The notes: generated by a model from the sequence alone, not told the origin. DNA of 64,000 nt from Paracoccus sanguinis (GCF_900106665.1 NZ_FNNA01000001.1:1-64000); one strand, 5' to 3'. Counted from the stretch's first letter, positions 1 to 7,277 are shown. Program-made: numbers and translations.

Positions 1-266
1 GACTGCGCAAGCTTGGCCTGCGCGTCGACCGTCTGCAGCCCGGACCGGATCATCGCCACGCCAGCGGCAGCGGCCGCTGCCACGGCGGCGGCGGCGGCCA
101 CGCGCACACGCCGCGAGAAGGCCGCAAGCCGGGCGTTCGCCGCTTCCATCTCGCGGCTGAGCCGTCCGAAGCCACGCGACCCGGCCTCGCCGACGCCTTC
201 CAGTTCGGCGCGCACCTGCCGTCCGCCCACGGCCGCGAGGCGGACGCTGACCCTCTTCTCAGCCAT
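1..266 (-). CDS. Phage tail tape measure protein, N-terminal part (runs off the window)
   Basis: Only the first 88 codons are visible, starting at ATG 266-264. The start overlaps the end of the -1 frame of the upstream chaperone gene (TGA at 261-259), which is the usual tape-measure position directly after the lambda G/GT-type genes. The protein begins MAEKRVSVRLAAVGG and has an alanine-rich helical stretch around residues 55-70, then IRSGLQTVDAQAKLA. Tape measure proteins set tail length and are long, Ala-rich and helical. The assignment rests on gene order and the N-terminal style; no domain is complete inside the window. Confidence 0.7.
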   Translation of the reverse strand, partial: MAEKRVSVRLAAVGGRQVRAELEGVGEAGSRGFGRLSREMEAANARLAAFSRRVRVAAAAAVAAAAAAGVAMIRSGLQTVDAQAKLAQ

Positions 267-923
267 GGGAGTGATCCATCTGTTCGTTGAGTTTGGCGAC
301 CATCACCGCTTCGACGCCGGGCAGCAGTTCGGCCATGGCCAAGGGTGGAATGCCAAGCGCGTCACCTAGGGCAAGCGCGGCCGACATGTCCCAGCCGATC
401 ACCGCGCCGGGCAGGACACGCAGCTGTCCGCCGAGCCGGCCGACGAGGTCCCAGACCTGCCAACCCTCCTGAGTTTCCGGACGGTTCAGCCGCGCCGGGC
501 AGTCCGGGCAGGTTTGCGCGCAGGCTTGGCAGTAGCGCTCGCCCCCGCCGAAGGACCATTCGGCGAGAGCGCGGAGACGTTTTTTTCCTGCTCCAGTAGC
601 AGACCCTTCGAGACGTAGGTCAGCTGGAAGGCTTCGAAGATCGGCCAGACGTCGAGCAGCGCGTCGATCGCCTCGGGGCTCGGGTCGATGGCGTTGCCGT
701 CGGCGTTGCCGATGCCGTCCCAGGCGAGCACGGCCCGTCGCGCCAGCGATTTCGCGAAGGCAACGGCACGCTCTTCGTCGGAGGCCTCATCGGGCACGGC
801 CTCGACGGCGGGATCGCTACGGGTCGCCACCATCAGTGCGGTGGTCAGAGGGCGCAGCTGCACCCGGACGCCAGAGGCGAGGTCATGCCAGCGGGGCGCG
901 TTCGTCAGGTCGAGCGTCAGCAT
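259..923 (-). CDS. Tail assembly chaperone, -1 frameshift fusion product (GT-type)
   Basis: Predicted product of about 221 aa if ribosomes slip -1 on the heptamer at 585-579. The first ~114 residues are those of the 486-923 gene. The -1 frame then stays open for 106 codons, from CGT at 579-577 to TGA at 261-259. The extension reads RLRALAEWSFGGGERYCQAC and carries four cysteines as CxxC-x3-CxxC, a possible zinc site. It ends overlapping the tape measure start. In lambda and many long-tailed phages a G/GT pair made this way precedes the tape measure gene. The heptamer and open frame are seen; slippage is inferred. Confidence 0.7.
486..923 (-). CDS. Phage tail assembly chaperone (lambda G-like, zero frame)
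   Basis: The product is 145 aa, starting at ATG 923-921, which overlaps the TGA of the tail tube gene (TGATG) and so suggests translational coupling. A longer start at 962 was rejected because it lies inside the tube gene. The protein begins MLTLDLTNAPRWHDLASGV, has an acidic middle and ends in a low-complexity Ala/Arg/Lys tail. That tail lies downstream of the slippery heptamer, as expected when the functional extension is in another frame. The order tube, chaperone, tape measure supports the role. Family by position and frameshift architecture, not by a catalytic motif. Confidence 0.75.
   Translation of the reverse strand: MLTLDLTNAPRWHDLASGVRVQLRPLTTALMVATRSDPAVEAVPDEASDEERAVAFAKSLARRAVLAWDGIGNADGNAIDPSPEAIDALLDVWPIFEAFQLTYVSKGLLLEQEKNVSALSPNGPSAGASATAKPARKPARTARRG
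579..585 (-). promoter_or_regulatory. Programmed -1 ribosomal frameshift site (A_AAA_AAC)
   Basis: On the minus strand the zero-frame codons read GAA AAA AAC, so the heptamer is A AAA AAC in the canonical X_XXY_YYZ phase. It lies about 30 codons before the zero-frame stop. The -1 frame is open from here to the tape measure start. Confidence 0.75.
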
Positions 924-1864
924 CAATACGTCTCCACATCGTTCACGAGGGTTGCGGTGCACATCCGGCCGACGATGCTGTCGCGCGCGGCCTGCCAGTC
1001 GAAGGTGGCCTGCACGCCCTGCGGGCCCGCAATCTCGATCCGCGGGCGTGGCAGGTAGACGGCGTGCACGGTAAAGGTGAAGCTTTCGCCCGAGGGCAGG
1101 CTGTAGGCGAATTCCATCTCGCAGGCCTCGCCATTGATGGCCTGCGTCACCAGCGTTTGGTCGGCAAAGCGCACCTCGATCCGGCCGGTGAGCGCCGCGA
1201 TGGACGGGTCCGCGCCGTCGATGCGGCCGTCGCTCCGGATGGTCTCGATCCGGTCGAGGTTGTTGGCATAAGTGATCTCGGCGGAGACCACGTTGCCTAG
1301 TGCCGTGCCGTTGCGGGTGATCGCGCCGTTGAAATGGCCGAAGCGCTTCAGCTCCAGCGCGGCGGGCGTTCCGGCACTGGTCGTCGTGCCCACCGTCTCG
1401 CCCTGCGCCACCAGCCGCCCCGTTGCGGTCAGGAGCCCCGAGCGCTGCATCTGCCAGGTGATCTGGTCGAGAACGCAGCCGGAATACATCGCATAGCGCG
1501 GCACCTCGGGCATGCCGGTCTCGATCGACATCGAGGGCAGCGTCCAGGACCCCGACTGGAACTCGTGGGTGTACGGGGCCTCCGCGCCCGTGGTCGTGGG
1601 CGTGCCGAAGGCGGCCTTCAGCCAGAACCCGAAGGCCTCGGCGTCGAGCGGGACCACGACATCGCCATCGGCCGTCACCGCATCCTTGATCGGCGCGAGC
1701 GGATCGCGGCCGTAGCCCAGCAACTCCGAGTTCAGCAGCGGCTGCTCGGCGCCGAGCGACGTGCTGGCGAAGGGCATGCGGGTGAAGCCGCTGGCGGGCG
1801 GCGTTCCATAGGTCGTCTCGAACGCAAGCGCCATCAGCGCCCGCGCCCCCTGGGCTCGTGCCAT
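923..1864 (-). CDS. Phage tail tube protein
   Basis: 313 aa. It begins MARAQGARALMALAFETTYGT, a typical start for tail tube proteins of this group (full-length fold with 'ETTYGTPP'), and is rich in beta-type sequence throughout (DGDVVVPLD, GRIEVRFADQ, FTFTVHAVYLPRPRIEI). It polymerises into the inner tube of a long non-contractile tail. The start is ATG 1864-1862, 24 bp downstream of the preceding tail completion gene. The stop overlaps the start of the chaperone gene. The gene order fits a siphovirus tail module. No sign of damage. Confidence 0.8.
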   Translation of the reverse strand: MARAQGARALMALAFETTYGTPPASGFTRMPFASTSLGAEQPLLNSELLGYGRDPLAPIKDAVTADGDVVVPLDAEAFGFWLKAAFGTPTTTGAEAPYTHEFQSGSWTLPSMSIETGMPEVPRYAMYSGCVLDQITWQMQRSGLLTATGRLVAQGETVGTTTSAGTPAALELKRFGHFNGAITRNGTALGNVVSAEITYANNLDRIETIRSDGRIDGADPSIAALTGRIEVRFADQTLVTQAINGEACEMEFAYSLPSGESFTFTVHAVYLPRPRIEIAGPQGVQATFDWQAARDSIVGRMCTATLVNDVETY

Positions 1865-1888
1865 TGTGTTCTCCTCGGGTTGTCGGGA

Positions 1889-2305
1889 TCAGCCGAGTGG
1901 ATCGGCCGTGGAATAGTGCAGCACCACCGGGATCACGGCGGCCTTCAGGCTGGCCGCACCCTCGACCGGCAGGTCCACGGGCCGCGGCGCTTCCGCCTCG
2001 ACCCAGTCGCAGAGCCCGCCCAGCGTGCGGTCGGCGGCGAGCGCCACGCCGACGCTGGCGGTCAGCGTGTCGAATGCGACGTCTCGGATTGCGCCCTGCA
2101 CGACCGCCTCGATCTCGGCCCGGTGCTGGTAGTGGTAGGCGAGCGGCGACAGCGTCACCTCCGGCTCCCCCGGCTCGCCATCACGCAGGATCAGCAGGCC
2201 GTCAGCCGGCACGCGCTCGGGCAACACGTCACCCCGCAGCGCGGTGGCGGGCAGCGCCGAAAGCCGCGCGTGCAGCGCGGCGAGGATGGATTCGCGGGGT
2301 GTCAT
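1889..2305 (-). CDS. Phage tail completion/terminator-like minor protein
   Basis: 138 aa, starting MTPRESILAALHARLSAL. Its length and its place between the head-tail joining genes and the tail tube fit a tail terminator or completion protein, which caps the tail tube and joins it to the head. Direct motif evidence is weak. Its ATG (2305-2303) overlaps the stop of merR by four bases, so the mercury cassette begins exactly at this start codon. In an intact phage of this type the gene would follow the DUF6441-like gene now at 5235-5864. Confidence 0.6.
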   Translation of the reverse strand: MTPRESILAALHARLSALPATALRGDVLPERVPADGLLILRDGEPGEPEVTLSPLAYHYQHRAEIEAVVQGAIRDVAFDTLTASVGVALAADRTLGGLCDWVEAEAPRPVDLPVEGAASLKAAVIPVVLHYSTADPLG

Positions 2306-2727
2306 GGGTCGGCCGAGTTGGAAATCGCGTCGAGCACCGGACAATCGGGGACTTCGGCGCCCAAACACCTGGATGCAGTTGTAGCGAGGACGGATTCGAT
2401 ACGCCGAAGATCCGCGATCCTCGCGCGGACATCGGCAAGGTGCCGCTCCGTCCGTTCCTTGACCTCGGCGCAGGTCGGCGCGGCGCCGTCGCCGAGCCCC
2501 ATCAGCCCGCGGATGTCCTCCATCGAGAACCCGAGTTCGCGGGCGCGCAGGATGAAGCGGAGGCGTGTGGCGTGTGCGGCGGAATAGACCCGGTAGCCGG
2601 CGTCCGTGCGGGGCGGGTCGGGCAGCAGGCCGGTCTTCTCGTAATAGCGGATCGTCTCGATGTTGCAGCCGGTCGCCCGGGCCAGGTCGCCGCGTGTGAA
2701 GCCGCTCTCGCGCTCGTGATCGGTCAT
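2302..2727 (-). CDS. merR: MerR-family mercury(II)-responsive transcriptional regulator
   Basis: 141 aa, ATG at 2727-2725; upstream ATGs were rejected because they lie within the mer promoter. The winged-helix DNA-binding part is at about residues 10-45 (FTRGDLARATG, RYYEKTGLLP), followed by the dimerisation helix. Cys86, Cys121 and Cys129 correspond to the three Hg(II)-binding cysteines of MerR. The Cys121-Cys129 loop is one residue shorter than in Tn501 MerR, as I recall for alphaproteobacterial forms. It is divergent from merTPFA across a promoter with a 19-bp spacer. Its TGA overlaps the ATG of the next phage gene, so the two are probably translationally coupled. Confidence 0.9.
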   Translation of the reverse strand: MTDHERESGFTRGDLARATGCNIETIRYYEKTGLLPDPPRTDAGYRVYSAAHATRLRFILRARELGFSMEDIRGLMGLGDGAAPTCAEVKERTERHLADVRARIADLRRIESVLATTASRCLGAEVPDCPVLDAISNSADP

Positions 2728-2741
2728 GGGCAAGTTTCCTC

Positions 2742-2772
2742 TTGAGCCTGTAGTTGCTACAGACCCTACACC
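2742..2772 (+). promoter_or_regulatory. mer promoter with MerR operator
   Basis: -35 TTGAGC (2742-2747) and -10 TACACC (2767-2772) are separated by 19 bp, the over-long spacer characteristic of MerR-activated promoters. Within the spacer lies a perfect dyad, CTGTAG-TTG-CTACAG (2748-2762). It is placed between divergent merR and merT and probably controls both. Confidence 0.85.
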
Positions 2773-2803
2773 TCTCCTCAATCACAGACGAGAGGTGCGC
2801 GAC

Positions 2804-3193
2804 ATGGCGCTGACAGACGACAGAACGGACAGCACGGGCGCGGATCACCCGGCCCGAAAGGGCTGGCTCGCGGCGGGCGGGGTGCTCGGCGCATTCCTCG
2901 CTTCGGCCTGCTGTGTCGGACCGCTGGTGCTGCTGACCCTCGGCATCTCGGGGGCCTGGATCGGCAACCTGACGGCGCTGGAGCCTTACAAGCCGATCTT
3001 CGCCGTGATCGCGCTCGGCTTCATCGGGGCGGGTTTCTGGCAGGTCTATTTCCGCAAGCCGACCGTCTGCGAGCCCGGTTCCTACTGCGCAAGGCCAGCA
3101 TCGGCGCGCATCACCAAGACCGCGCTCTGGGCCTCGCTGATCCTCGTTGTCGCAGCACTCACCATCGACTGGTGGGCCCCGCTTCTCTACTGA
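2804..3193 (+). CDS. merT: Mercuric ion transporter MerT
   Basis: 129 aa inner-membrane protein that brings Hg(II) from MerP into the cytoplasm for reduction. Three hydrophobic segments are visible (about residues 22-55, 64-84 and 106-126). The vicinal cysteine pair Cys36-Cys37 in the first helix (SACCVGP) and the second pair Cys89/Cys95 (CEPGSYC) on the cytoplasmic loop are the Hg relay residues of the family. It is the first gene after the mer promoter. merP follows after 18 bp, so the genes form one operon. Confidence 0.92.
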   Translation: MALTDDRTDSTGADHPARKGWLAAGGVLGAFLASACCVGPLVLLTLGISGAWIGNLTALEPYKPIFAVIALGFIGAGFWQVYFRKPTVCEPGSYCARPASARITKTALWASLILVVAALTIDWWAPLLY

Positions 3194-3211
3194 CCCCGAA
3201 AGGACACCCTC

Positions 3212-3517
3212 ATGAAGAAGATGCTTGCTCTTGCCCTGTTCGGCTTGACCGCCGTCGCGCCGATCACGGCCATCCCTGTTGCCGCGCAGACCGTCGCCGC
3301 CGAGCAGACCGTCACCTTCGCGGTCGACAACATGACCTGCGCGCTCTGCCCAGTGACGGTGAAGCGCGCGATGGAAGGCGTCGATGGCGTGCGCACCGTC
3401 GAGATCGACTTCGAGGCCCGCACCGCCACGGTGATCTTCGATACCGCCGCGACCAGCCCCGACGCCATCGCGGCAGCCTCGGCCAATGCAGGCTACCCGG
3501 CGCGCATCGCGGGCTGA
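3212..3517 (+). CDS. merP: Periplasmic mercury-binding protein MerP
   Basis: 101 aa. A signal peptide covers about residues 1-25 (hydrophobic core, cleavage near AAQ). A single heavy-metal-associated domain follows, with the Hg-binding motif MTCALC (Cys43, Cys46). MerP scavenges Hg(II) in the periplasm and passes it to MerT. The two residues between the cysteines are Ala-Leu rather than the Ala-Ala or similar I remember from the classical transposon proteins, so fine metal affinity may differ. merF starts 5 bp downstream. Confidence 0.9.
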   Translation: MKKMLALALFGLTAVAPITAIPVAAQTVAAEQTVTFAVDNMTCALCPVTVKRAMEGVDGVRTVEIDFEARTATVIFDTAATSPDAIAAASANAGYPARIAG

Positions 3518-3521
3518 CGGG

Positions 3522-3755
3522 ATGACCGAGCAGTCCGATCGCAAGCTGATCGCGACAGGGATCGTAGGAACCGTCATCGCGGCGCTCTGCTGCTTCACGC
3601 CGGTGCTCGTGGTGCTTCTGGGCGCCGTGGGCCTGTCGGCCTGGCTGGGTTGGCTCGACTACGTTCTGCTGCCCGCGCTCGCGTTTTTCGTCGCACTGAC
3701 CGTGTACGCGGTCTGGAGACGGCAGCGGCGACTGAACACTCGAACGGATGGATGA
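3522..3755 (+). CDS. merF: Mercury transporter MerF
   Basis: 77 aa with two transmembrane helices (about residues 9-31 and 42-64). Cys23-Cys24 in the first helix (ALCCFTPV) are the conserved Hg-binding pair of MerF. The ATG at 3522 was chosen over an upstream ATG at 3486 that lies inside merP. The stop overlaps the start region of merA by eight bases, which argues for coupled translation. Having both MerT and MerF gives two uptake routes into the cytoplasm, a combination known from other mer operons. Confidence 0.88.
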   Translation: MTEQSDRKLIATGIVGTVIAALCCFTPVLVVLLGAVGLSAWLGWLDYVLLPALAFFVALTVYAVWRRQRRLNTRTDG

Positions 3756-5184
3756 CCTGATGAAAGACGATTGCTGCGCGCCCAAGGGCGATTTCGACCT
3801 TGCCGTGATCGGCGCCGGATCGGCCGGCTTCTCGGCCGCGATCACCGCCGCGGCAGGAGGAAAGCGCGTCGCGCTCATCGGGCATGGCACCATCGGCGGC
3901 ACCTGCGTGAACGTGGGTTGCGTACCCTCCAAGACGATGATCCGCGCAGCCGAGGCTCTGCACGGCGCGCAGGCGGCGTCCCGGTTTCCTGGCCTCGTCG
4001 GCGAAGCGAAGGTCGCCGACTGGACCGCTCTCGTCGCGGCCAAGGACAATCTGGTCGCGACGCTGCGTCAGAAGAAGTACGCGGATTTGTTGCCGGGCTA
4101 CGAAGGTGTGACCTATCTCGACGAGGGTCCGGCGCGGCTCGTTCCCGGCGGTGTCGATGTCGGCGGGCGCAGGATCACGGCACCCAAGGTCATCGTCGCC
4201 ACCGGCGGCCGACCCGCCGTGCCCGACATCCCTGGGGTCCAGAACGCACCATCGCTCGACAGCACGTCGCTGCTGGAGCTGGACCAGTTGCCCGAGACCC
4301 TGATCTTTCTCGGCGGCGGCTATATCGGCGTGGAACTCGCGCAGATGATGGCGCGGATGGGCACCCGCGTCACCATCGTCTGTCGCTCGCGCCTGTTGCC
4401 GCGCACCGAGCCGGAGGTGGCGCAGGCGCTCACCGAGGCCTTGCGCGCCGAGGGTGTCACGGTTCTTGACGGCGCAACCTATCACGCCGCGCGGCACGAC
4501 GGGGACCGTGCGATGCTGACCGTGACGGTGAATGGCTCGGAGCGCGAACTGACGGCCGACCGCCTTGTCCTGACGACGGGACGCGCACCCAACACCGAGG
4601 GGCTGGGCCTCGCGGAGATGGGCGTCGAGACCGACGCACGCGGTGCGATCCGGGTTGGCGACGACATGCAGACCACGAAGCCCGGCATCTTTGCGGCGGG
4701 CGACGTGACCGACCGCGACCAGTTCGTCTACATGGCCGCCTACGGCGCGAAGCTTGCCACCCGCAACGCCGTGTTGGGCGGGGCGGAGCGCTACGACAAT
4801 GCAGCGATGCCGTGGGTGGTGTTCACCGATCCGCAGGTCGCCGGCGTCGGACTGACCGAACGCCGGGCGCGCGCGGCGGGTCATGACGTCAAGACCAGCG
4901 TGCTGGCTCTCGACAACGTGCCTCGCGCGCTCGCCGCCCGCGACACGCGCGGCCTGATCAAGCTGGTCGCCGACCGGGCGACCGACCGCCTGCTGGGCGG
5001 CGTGATCATGGCGCCGGAGGGAGCCGACAGTGTCCAGACGCTCGTCATGGCGCTGAAGGCCGGCATGACGACAAAGGCGCTCGGCGAGACGATCTTTCCC
5101 TATCTCACCACGGTCGAGGGATTGAAGCTCGCCGCGCAGACCTTCGACAAGGATGTCGCGATGCTGTCGTGCTGCGCGGGGTGA
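3748..5184 (+). CDS. merA: Mercury(II) reductase MerA, short form without N-terminal HMA domain
   Basis: 478 aa flavoprotein that reduces Hg(II) to Hg(0) with NADPH. FAD-binding GAGSAG is at residues 22-27, the redox-active disulfide motif GGTCVNVGC has Cys53/Cys58, the second Rossmann motif reads FLGGGYIGVELA, FAD motif 2 reads FAAGDVT, and the C-terminal Hg-relay pair is Cys475-Cys476 (SCCAG). There is no N-terminal HMA domain; instead a vicinal Cys9-Cys10 pair (KDDCCAP) sits before the FAD domain. ATG 3748 is used; ATG 3760 is an alternative. It is the last gene of the operon. Confidence 0.93.
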   Translation: MDDLMKDDCCAPKGDFDLAVIGAGSAGFSAAITAAAGGKRVALIGHGTIGGTCVNVGCVPSKTMIRAAEALHGAQAASRFPGLVGEAKVADWTALVAAKDNLVATLRQKKYADLLPGYEGVTYLDEGPARLVPGGVDVGGRRITAPKVIVATGGRPAVPDIPGVQNAPSLDSTSLLELDQLPETLIFLGGGYIGVELAQMMARMGTRVTIVCRSRLLPRTEPEVAQALTEALRAEGVTVLDGATYHAARHDGDRAMLTVTVNGSERELTADRLVLTTGRAPNTEGLGLAEMGVETDARGAIRVGDDMQTTKPGIFAAGDVTDRDQFVYMAAYGAKLATRNAVLGGAERYDNAAMPWVVFTDPQVAGVGLTERRARAAGHDVKTSVLALDNVPRALAARDTRGLIKLVADRATDRLLGGVIMAPEGADSVQTLVMALKAGMTTKALGETIFPYLTTVEGLKLAAQTFDKDVAMLSCCAG

Positions 5185-5234
5185 CCCGAGCCGTCGATCT
5201 AGTGGCTGCCGAGCAAGATTGCGCATCGATGCGA

Positions 5235-5864
5235 TCACAACCTACCCTCCACCCAGTTCGCTACGATCAGCCCCGGCACGCTGTCCAATGCCCGGTTCGC
5301 GTCCCGCGTGAGATCCAGCCGCTTCGGCAGCTTGACCTGCGGCACCAGCAGGAAGATCGGCGCGGTGACCTTGCCGCGCCCGGTCTTGGAGCGAGAGACC
5401 ACCGCCTGGCCTTTCGTGTTCAGCCGTCCCTCCGCCACAAGCAGGCTCGGTCCGGTGCGGCGATAGACGAAGCGCAGGCGGAGGCCACGGCGGCGTTCCC
5501 ATTCGCCGGGGGTGATCCGGCCGCCGCGGAGGGACTTGCCCGCAGCAGGTAATGGGATCGCCAGCCAAAAGCCGTTCTTCGAGCGGATCAACGGGCCGGT
5601 GTCGTGCGCGCCGACGATGACCGGGGCCTTCGACCAGACCAGCGCCGCGGCGTCGAGGCTCTCGCCCGACCTCGGAAAGTTCTGGCTCCGGATCGAGTTG
5701 GCGAGCCGAGGGCCGAGCCCCGCGCCGGTGATCTGCAAGCGCCAGGCCGACTTCAGCCCGGTCCCGGCCTCGCGCATGGCGGCCGTCACCGCGCGTTCGC
5801 CCGCCGCGACCTCGGCCGCCATCATCGTGACGATGTCGGGATCGATGTCGAGCTTCAGTTTCAC
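5235..5864 (-). CDS. Phage structural protein, DUF6441-like
   Basis: 209 aa, starting MKLKLDIDPDIVTMMAAEVA. Alanine-rich helical N-terminus, then RSQNFPRSGESLDAAALVWSK and a basic C-terminal part (WERRRGLRLRFVYRR). I associate this with a phage protein family numbered DUF6441, from memory. It lies between the head-tail adaptor (4-bp overlap, ATGA at 5861-5864) and the place where the mer cassette begins, so a head-tail joining or tail assembly role is likely. It is intact. In the ancestral phage the next gene would have been the tail completion gene now at 1889-2305. Confidence 0.65.
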   Translation of the reverse strand: MKLKLDIDPDIVTMMAAEVAAGERAVTAAMREAGTGLKSAWRLQITGAGLGPRLANSIRSQNFPRSGESLDAAALVWSKAPVIVGAHDTGPLIRSKNGFWLAIPLPAAGKSLRGGRITPGEWERRRGLRLRFVYRRTGPSLLVAEGRLNTKGQAVVSRSKTGRGKVTAPIFLLVPQVKLPKRLDLTRDANRALDSVPGLIVANWVEGRL

Positions 5865-6175
5865 GCGGGCCTCAGATCGACGGTCCAGACCAGCCGCTCG
5901 CGGCCGCGCACGGGCTCGCCCTGAATGAGGAAGGCGTCGCCATCGATCTCGATGCGGTCGCCGGGGCGCGGGTTAGCCACCTCCGCCACGCGCAGGTCAA
6001 TCCGGGTGGTCTCGGACCAGAGCCGCGCGTCGCCAAAGTCGGAGACGACATCCGCCCGCCGGGCGACGACGCGCACGAGCACGGGCGCGCCGCCGTCGGC
6101 GATGTAGACCGCGTCCCGGCCGACGTTCGGATCGGCGAAGAGCGCGCCCACGGCGGCGGCAAAGGCGCTCATCAC
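5861..6175 (-). CDS. Phage head-tail adaptor/connector protein
   Basis: 104 aa, starting MMSAFAAAVGALFADPNVGRD, with beta-strand-rich sequence through the middle (VLVRVVARRADVV, RIDLRVAEVANPRPGDRIEI). Proteins with this start and the 'RPGD.I..DG..F.I' run are head-tail joining proteins of siphoviruses. ATGA overlaps with both neighbours (DUF2190 upstream, DUF6441-like downstream) place it in the late-gene transcription unit. Small, complete and undamaged. Function is by family resemblance and gene order. Confidence 0.7.
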   Translation of the reverse strand: MMSAFAAAVGALFADPNVGRDAVYIADGGAPVLVRVVARRADVVSDFGDARLWSETTRIDLRVAEVANPRPGDRIEIDGDAFLIQGEPVRGRERLVWTVDLRPA

Positions 6176-6507
6176 AAGGTCGCGTTCAGGCGGACTTGGC
6201 CGATGGTGTCACCCGCGCCGCTCGCCACCGCCTCGACAGCCACGCCGATGAGGGTGTTGTCGGTCGCGACCGTGGTGCAGCGCTTGTTGGTGTCGTCCCA
6301 ATAGACCCTGGCGCCGACGGTCCAGGCCTGGGAGCCGACCTTTGTGATGTCGAAGACGCCGACGAGCGCGGTCTCGACAGGCTCGCCGAGGGCGGCGTCC
6401 CCGGCCGCGATGCCGAAGATGGAGCCGACGAGCAGGCCATCGCCGGAGGCGACGGCATAGGGCGCGGTCAGGGTGATGGTGTTGCCGGGCTGGACGTAGT
6501 TTTTCAT
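6172..6507 (-). CDS. DUF2190 family phage protein (capsid decoration-type)
   Basis: 111 aa, starting MKNYVQPGNTITLTAPYAVASG. The motif 'GD..LVGSIFGIAA....G..VE..LVGVF.I.K' and the end 'IGQVRLNATL' are typical of the DUF2190 family, which sits directly after the major capsid gene and is thought to decorate or cement the capsid. It starts at ATG 6507-6505, 75 bp downstream of the capsid gene remnant. Intact, in contrast to its capsid partner. Confidence 0.8.
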   Translation of the reverse strand: MKNYVQPGNTITLTAPYAVASGDGLLVGSIFGIAAGDAALGEPVETALVGVFDITKVGSQAWTVGARVYWDDTNKRCTTVATDNTLIGVAVEAVASGAGDTIGQVRLNATL

Positions 6508-6582
6508 GATGGGTTTCCTCGTGGAAAGACGAAGGGCGGCCCGATTGGACCGCCCCGTATGTCAGGGTTCAGAAAGCGCGCC

Positions 6583-7032
6583 TTACGCGCCCGGGTTCTT
6601 GTAGAGACCGCGCCAATCGATCGCCTTGGCGCCGAAGTCGAGGCGGCACTTGATCTCGACGCCGTCGACGTCGAAGCCGTTGCGGGTCTCGATGTAGGCG
6701 CCCTGCTGGCCCTCGAGATAGGCGTACTCGATGGTGTCGATCTGGTTCGGGCTCGCGGCCAGATACCAGGCGGTCTCGCTGGCTGCGTCGAGCCGGGGCT
6801 CGCTGATCGGCGCGAGCGTGCGGATCGACTGCGGCACCACGCTGGACGTCGCGGCGGGCACGAGGTTCTGCGCGACCAGCTGCTCGGCCTTCAGTTCCAG
6901 CGAGGCCGGCACGATCAGGAAGGCGGGCCGGACGTTCAGCACCGTCTTCTTGTCGAGCCCCGTCTGCTTGGCCATCGCCGCCCGCGCCGCTCCGACGCTG
7001 CTCACGTCGAGCGCCGCGCCGGTGCCCGCGAG
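6583..7032 (-). pseudogene. Major capsid protein, C-terminal fragment
   Basis: About 150 codons of a Mu gpT-like or HK97-type major head protein remain: GAARAAMAKQTGLD, LNVRPAFLIVPASLE, then AYLEGQQGAYIETRNGFDVDGV and the end LDFGAKAIDWRGLYKNPGA. Homology to the family fades upstream of about 7032, where plus-strand DUF3489 coding sequence starts, so the N-terminal half is gone. The same frame happens to stay open to 7233, but that stretch is antisense to the DUF3489 fragment and is not capsid. Portal, protease and terminase genes expected upstream are also absent. Confidence 0.75.
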
Positions 7033-7228
7033 CAAGCAGGCCACGCTGATCGCCATGCTGCGCGCGCCGGACGGCGCGACCATCGAAGAGATCATGGCCG
7101 CGACCAGCTGGCAGTCGCACACGGTGCGCGGCGCGATGGCCGGGGCGCTGAAGAAGAAACTCGGGCTCGAGGTGACCTCGGAGAAGGTCGAGAACCGGGG
7201 ACGCGTGTACAAACTCCCTGCCGCCTGA
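7031..7228 (+). pseudogene. DUF3489 protein, C-terminal fragment
   Basis: About 65 codons read SKQATLIAMLRAPDGATIEE and continue through a helix-turn-helix-like stretch (MAATSWQSHTVRGAMAGAL) to GRVYKLPAA. This is the conserved C-terminal part of DUF3489 proteins, which often accompany DUF2924/serine recombinase cassettes in this family. The N-terminal part is missing because the sequence joins the capsid fragment on the opposite strand within about ten bases of 7031. A start at ATG 7055 is possible, but the piece is best read as a remnant of a second recombinase cassette. Confidence 0.65.
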
Positions 7229-7254
7229 GGCACCGGACCCCGACAAGTCGATGG

Positions 7255-7277
7255 CCGCCGCCCCTACGGGGCGGCGG
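7255..7277 (+). terminator. Strong GC hairpin after the DUF3489 fragment
   Basis: Perfect 10-bp stem CCGCCGCCCC / GGGGCGGCGG with a TAC loop, 26 bp after the DUF3489 stop. There is no T-tract, so it may be an mRNA-stabilising structure or a Rho-assisted terminator. Confidence 0.4.

Noticed and set aside
1889..3598. 569-codon minus-strand open frame spanning merT, merP and the tail gene
   Set aside because: Only its last 138 codons (from 2305) are a real gene; the rest is antisense to merT/merP and in a different frame from merR.
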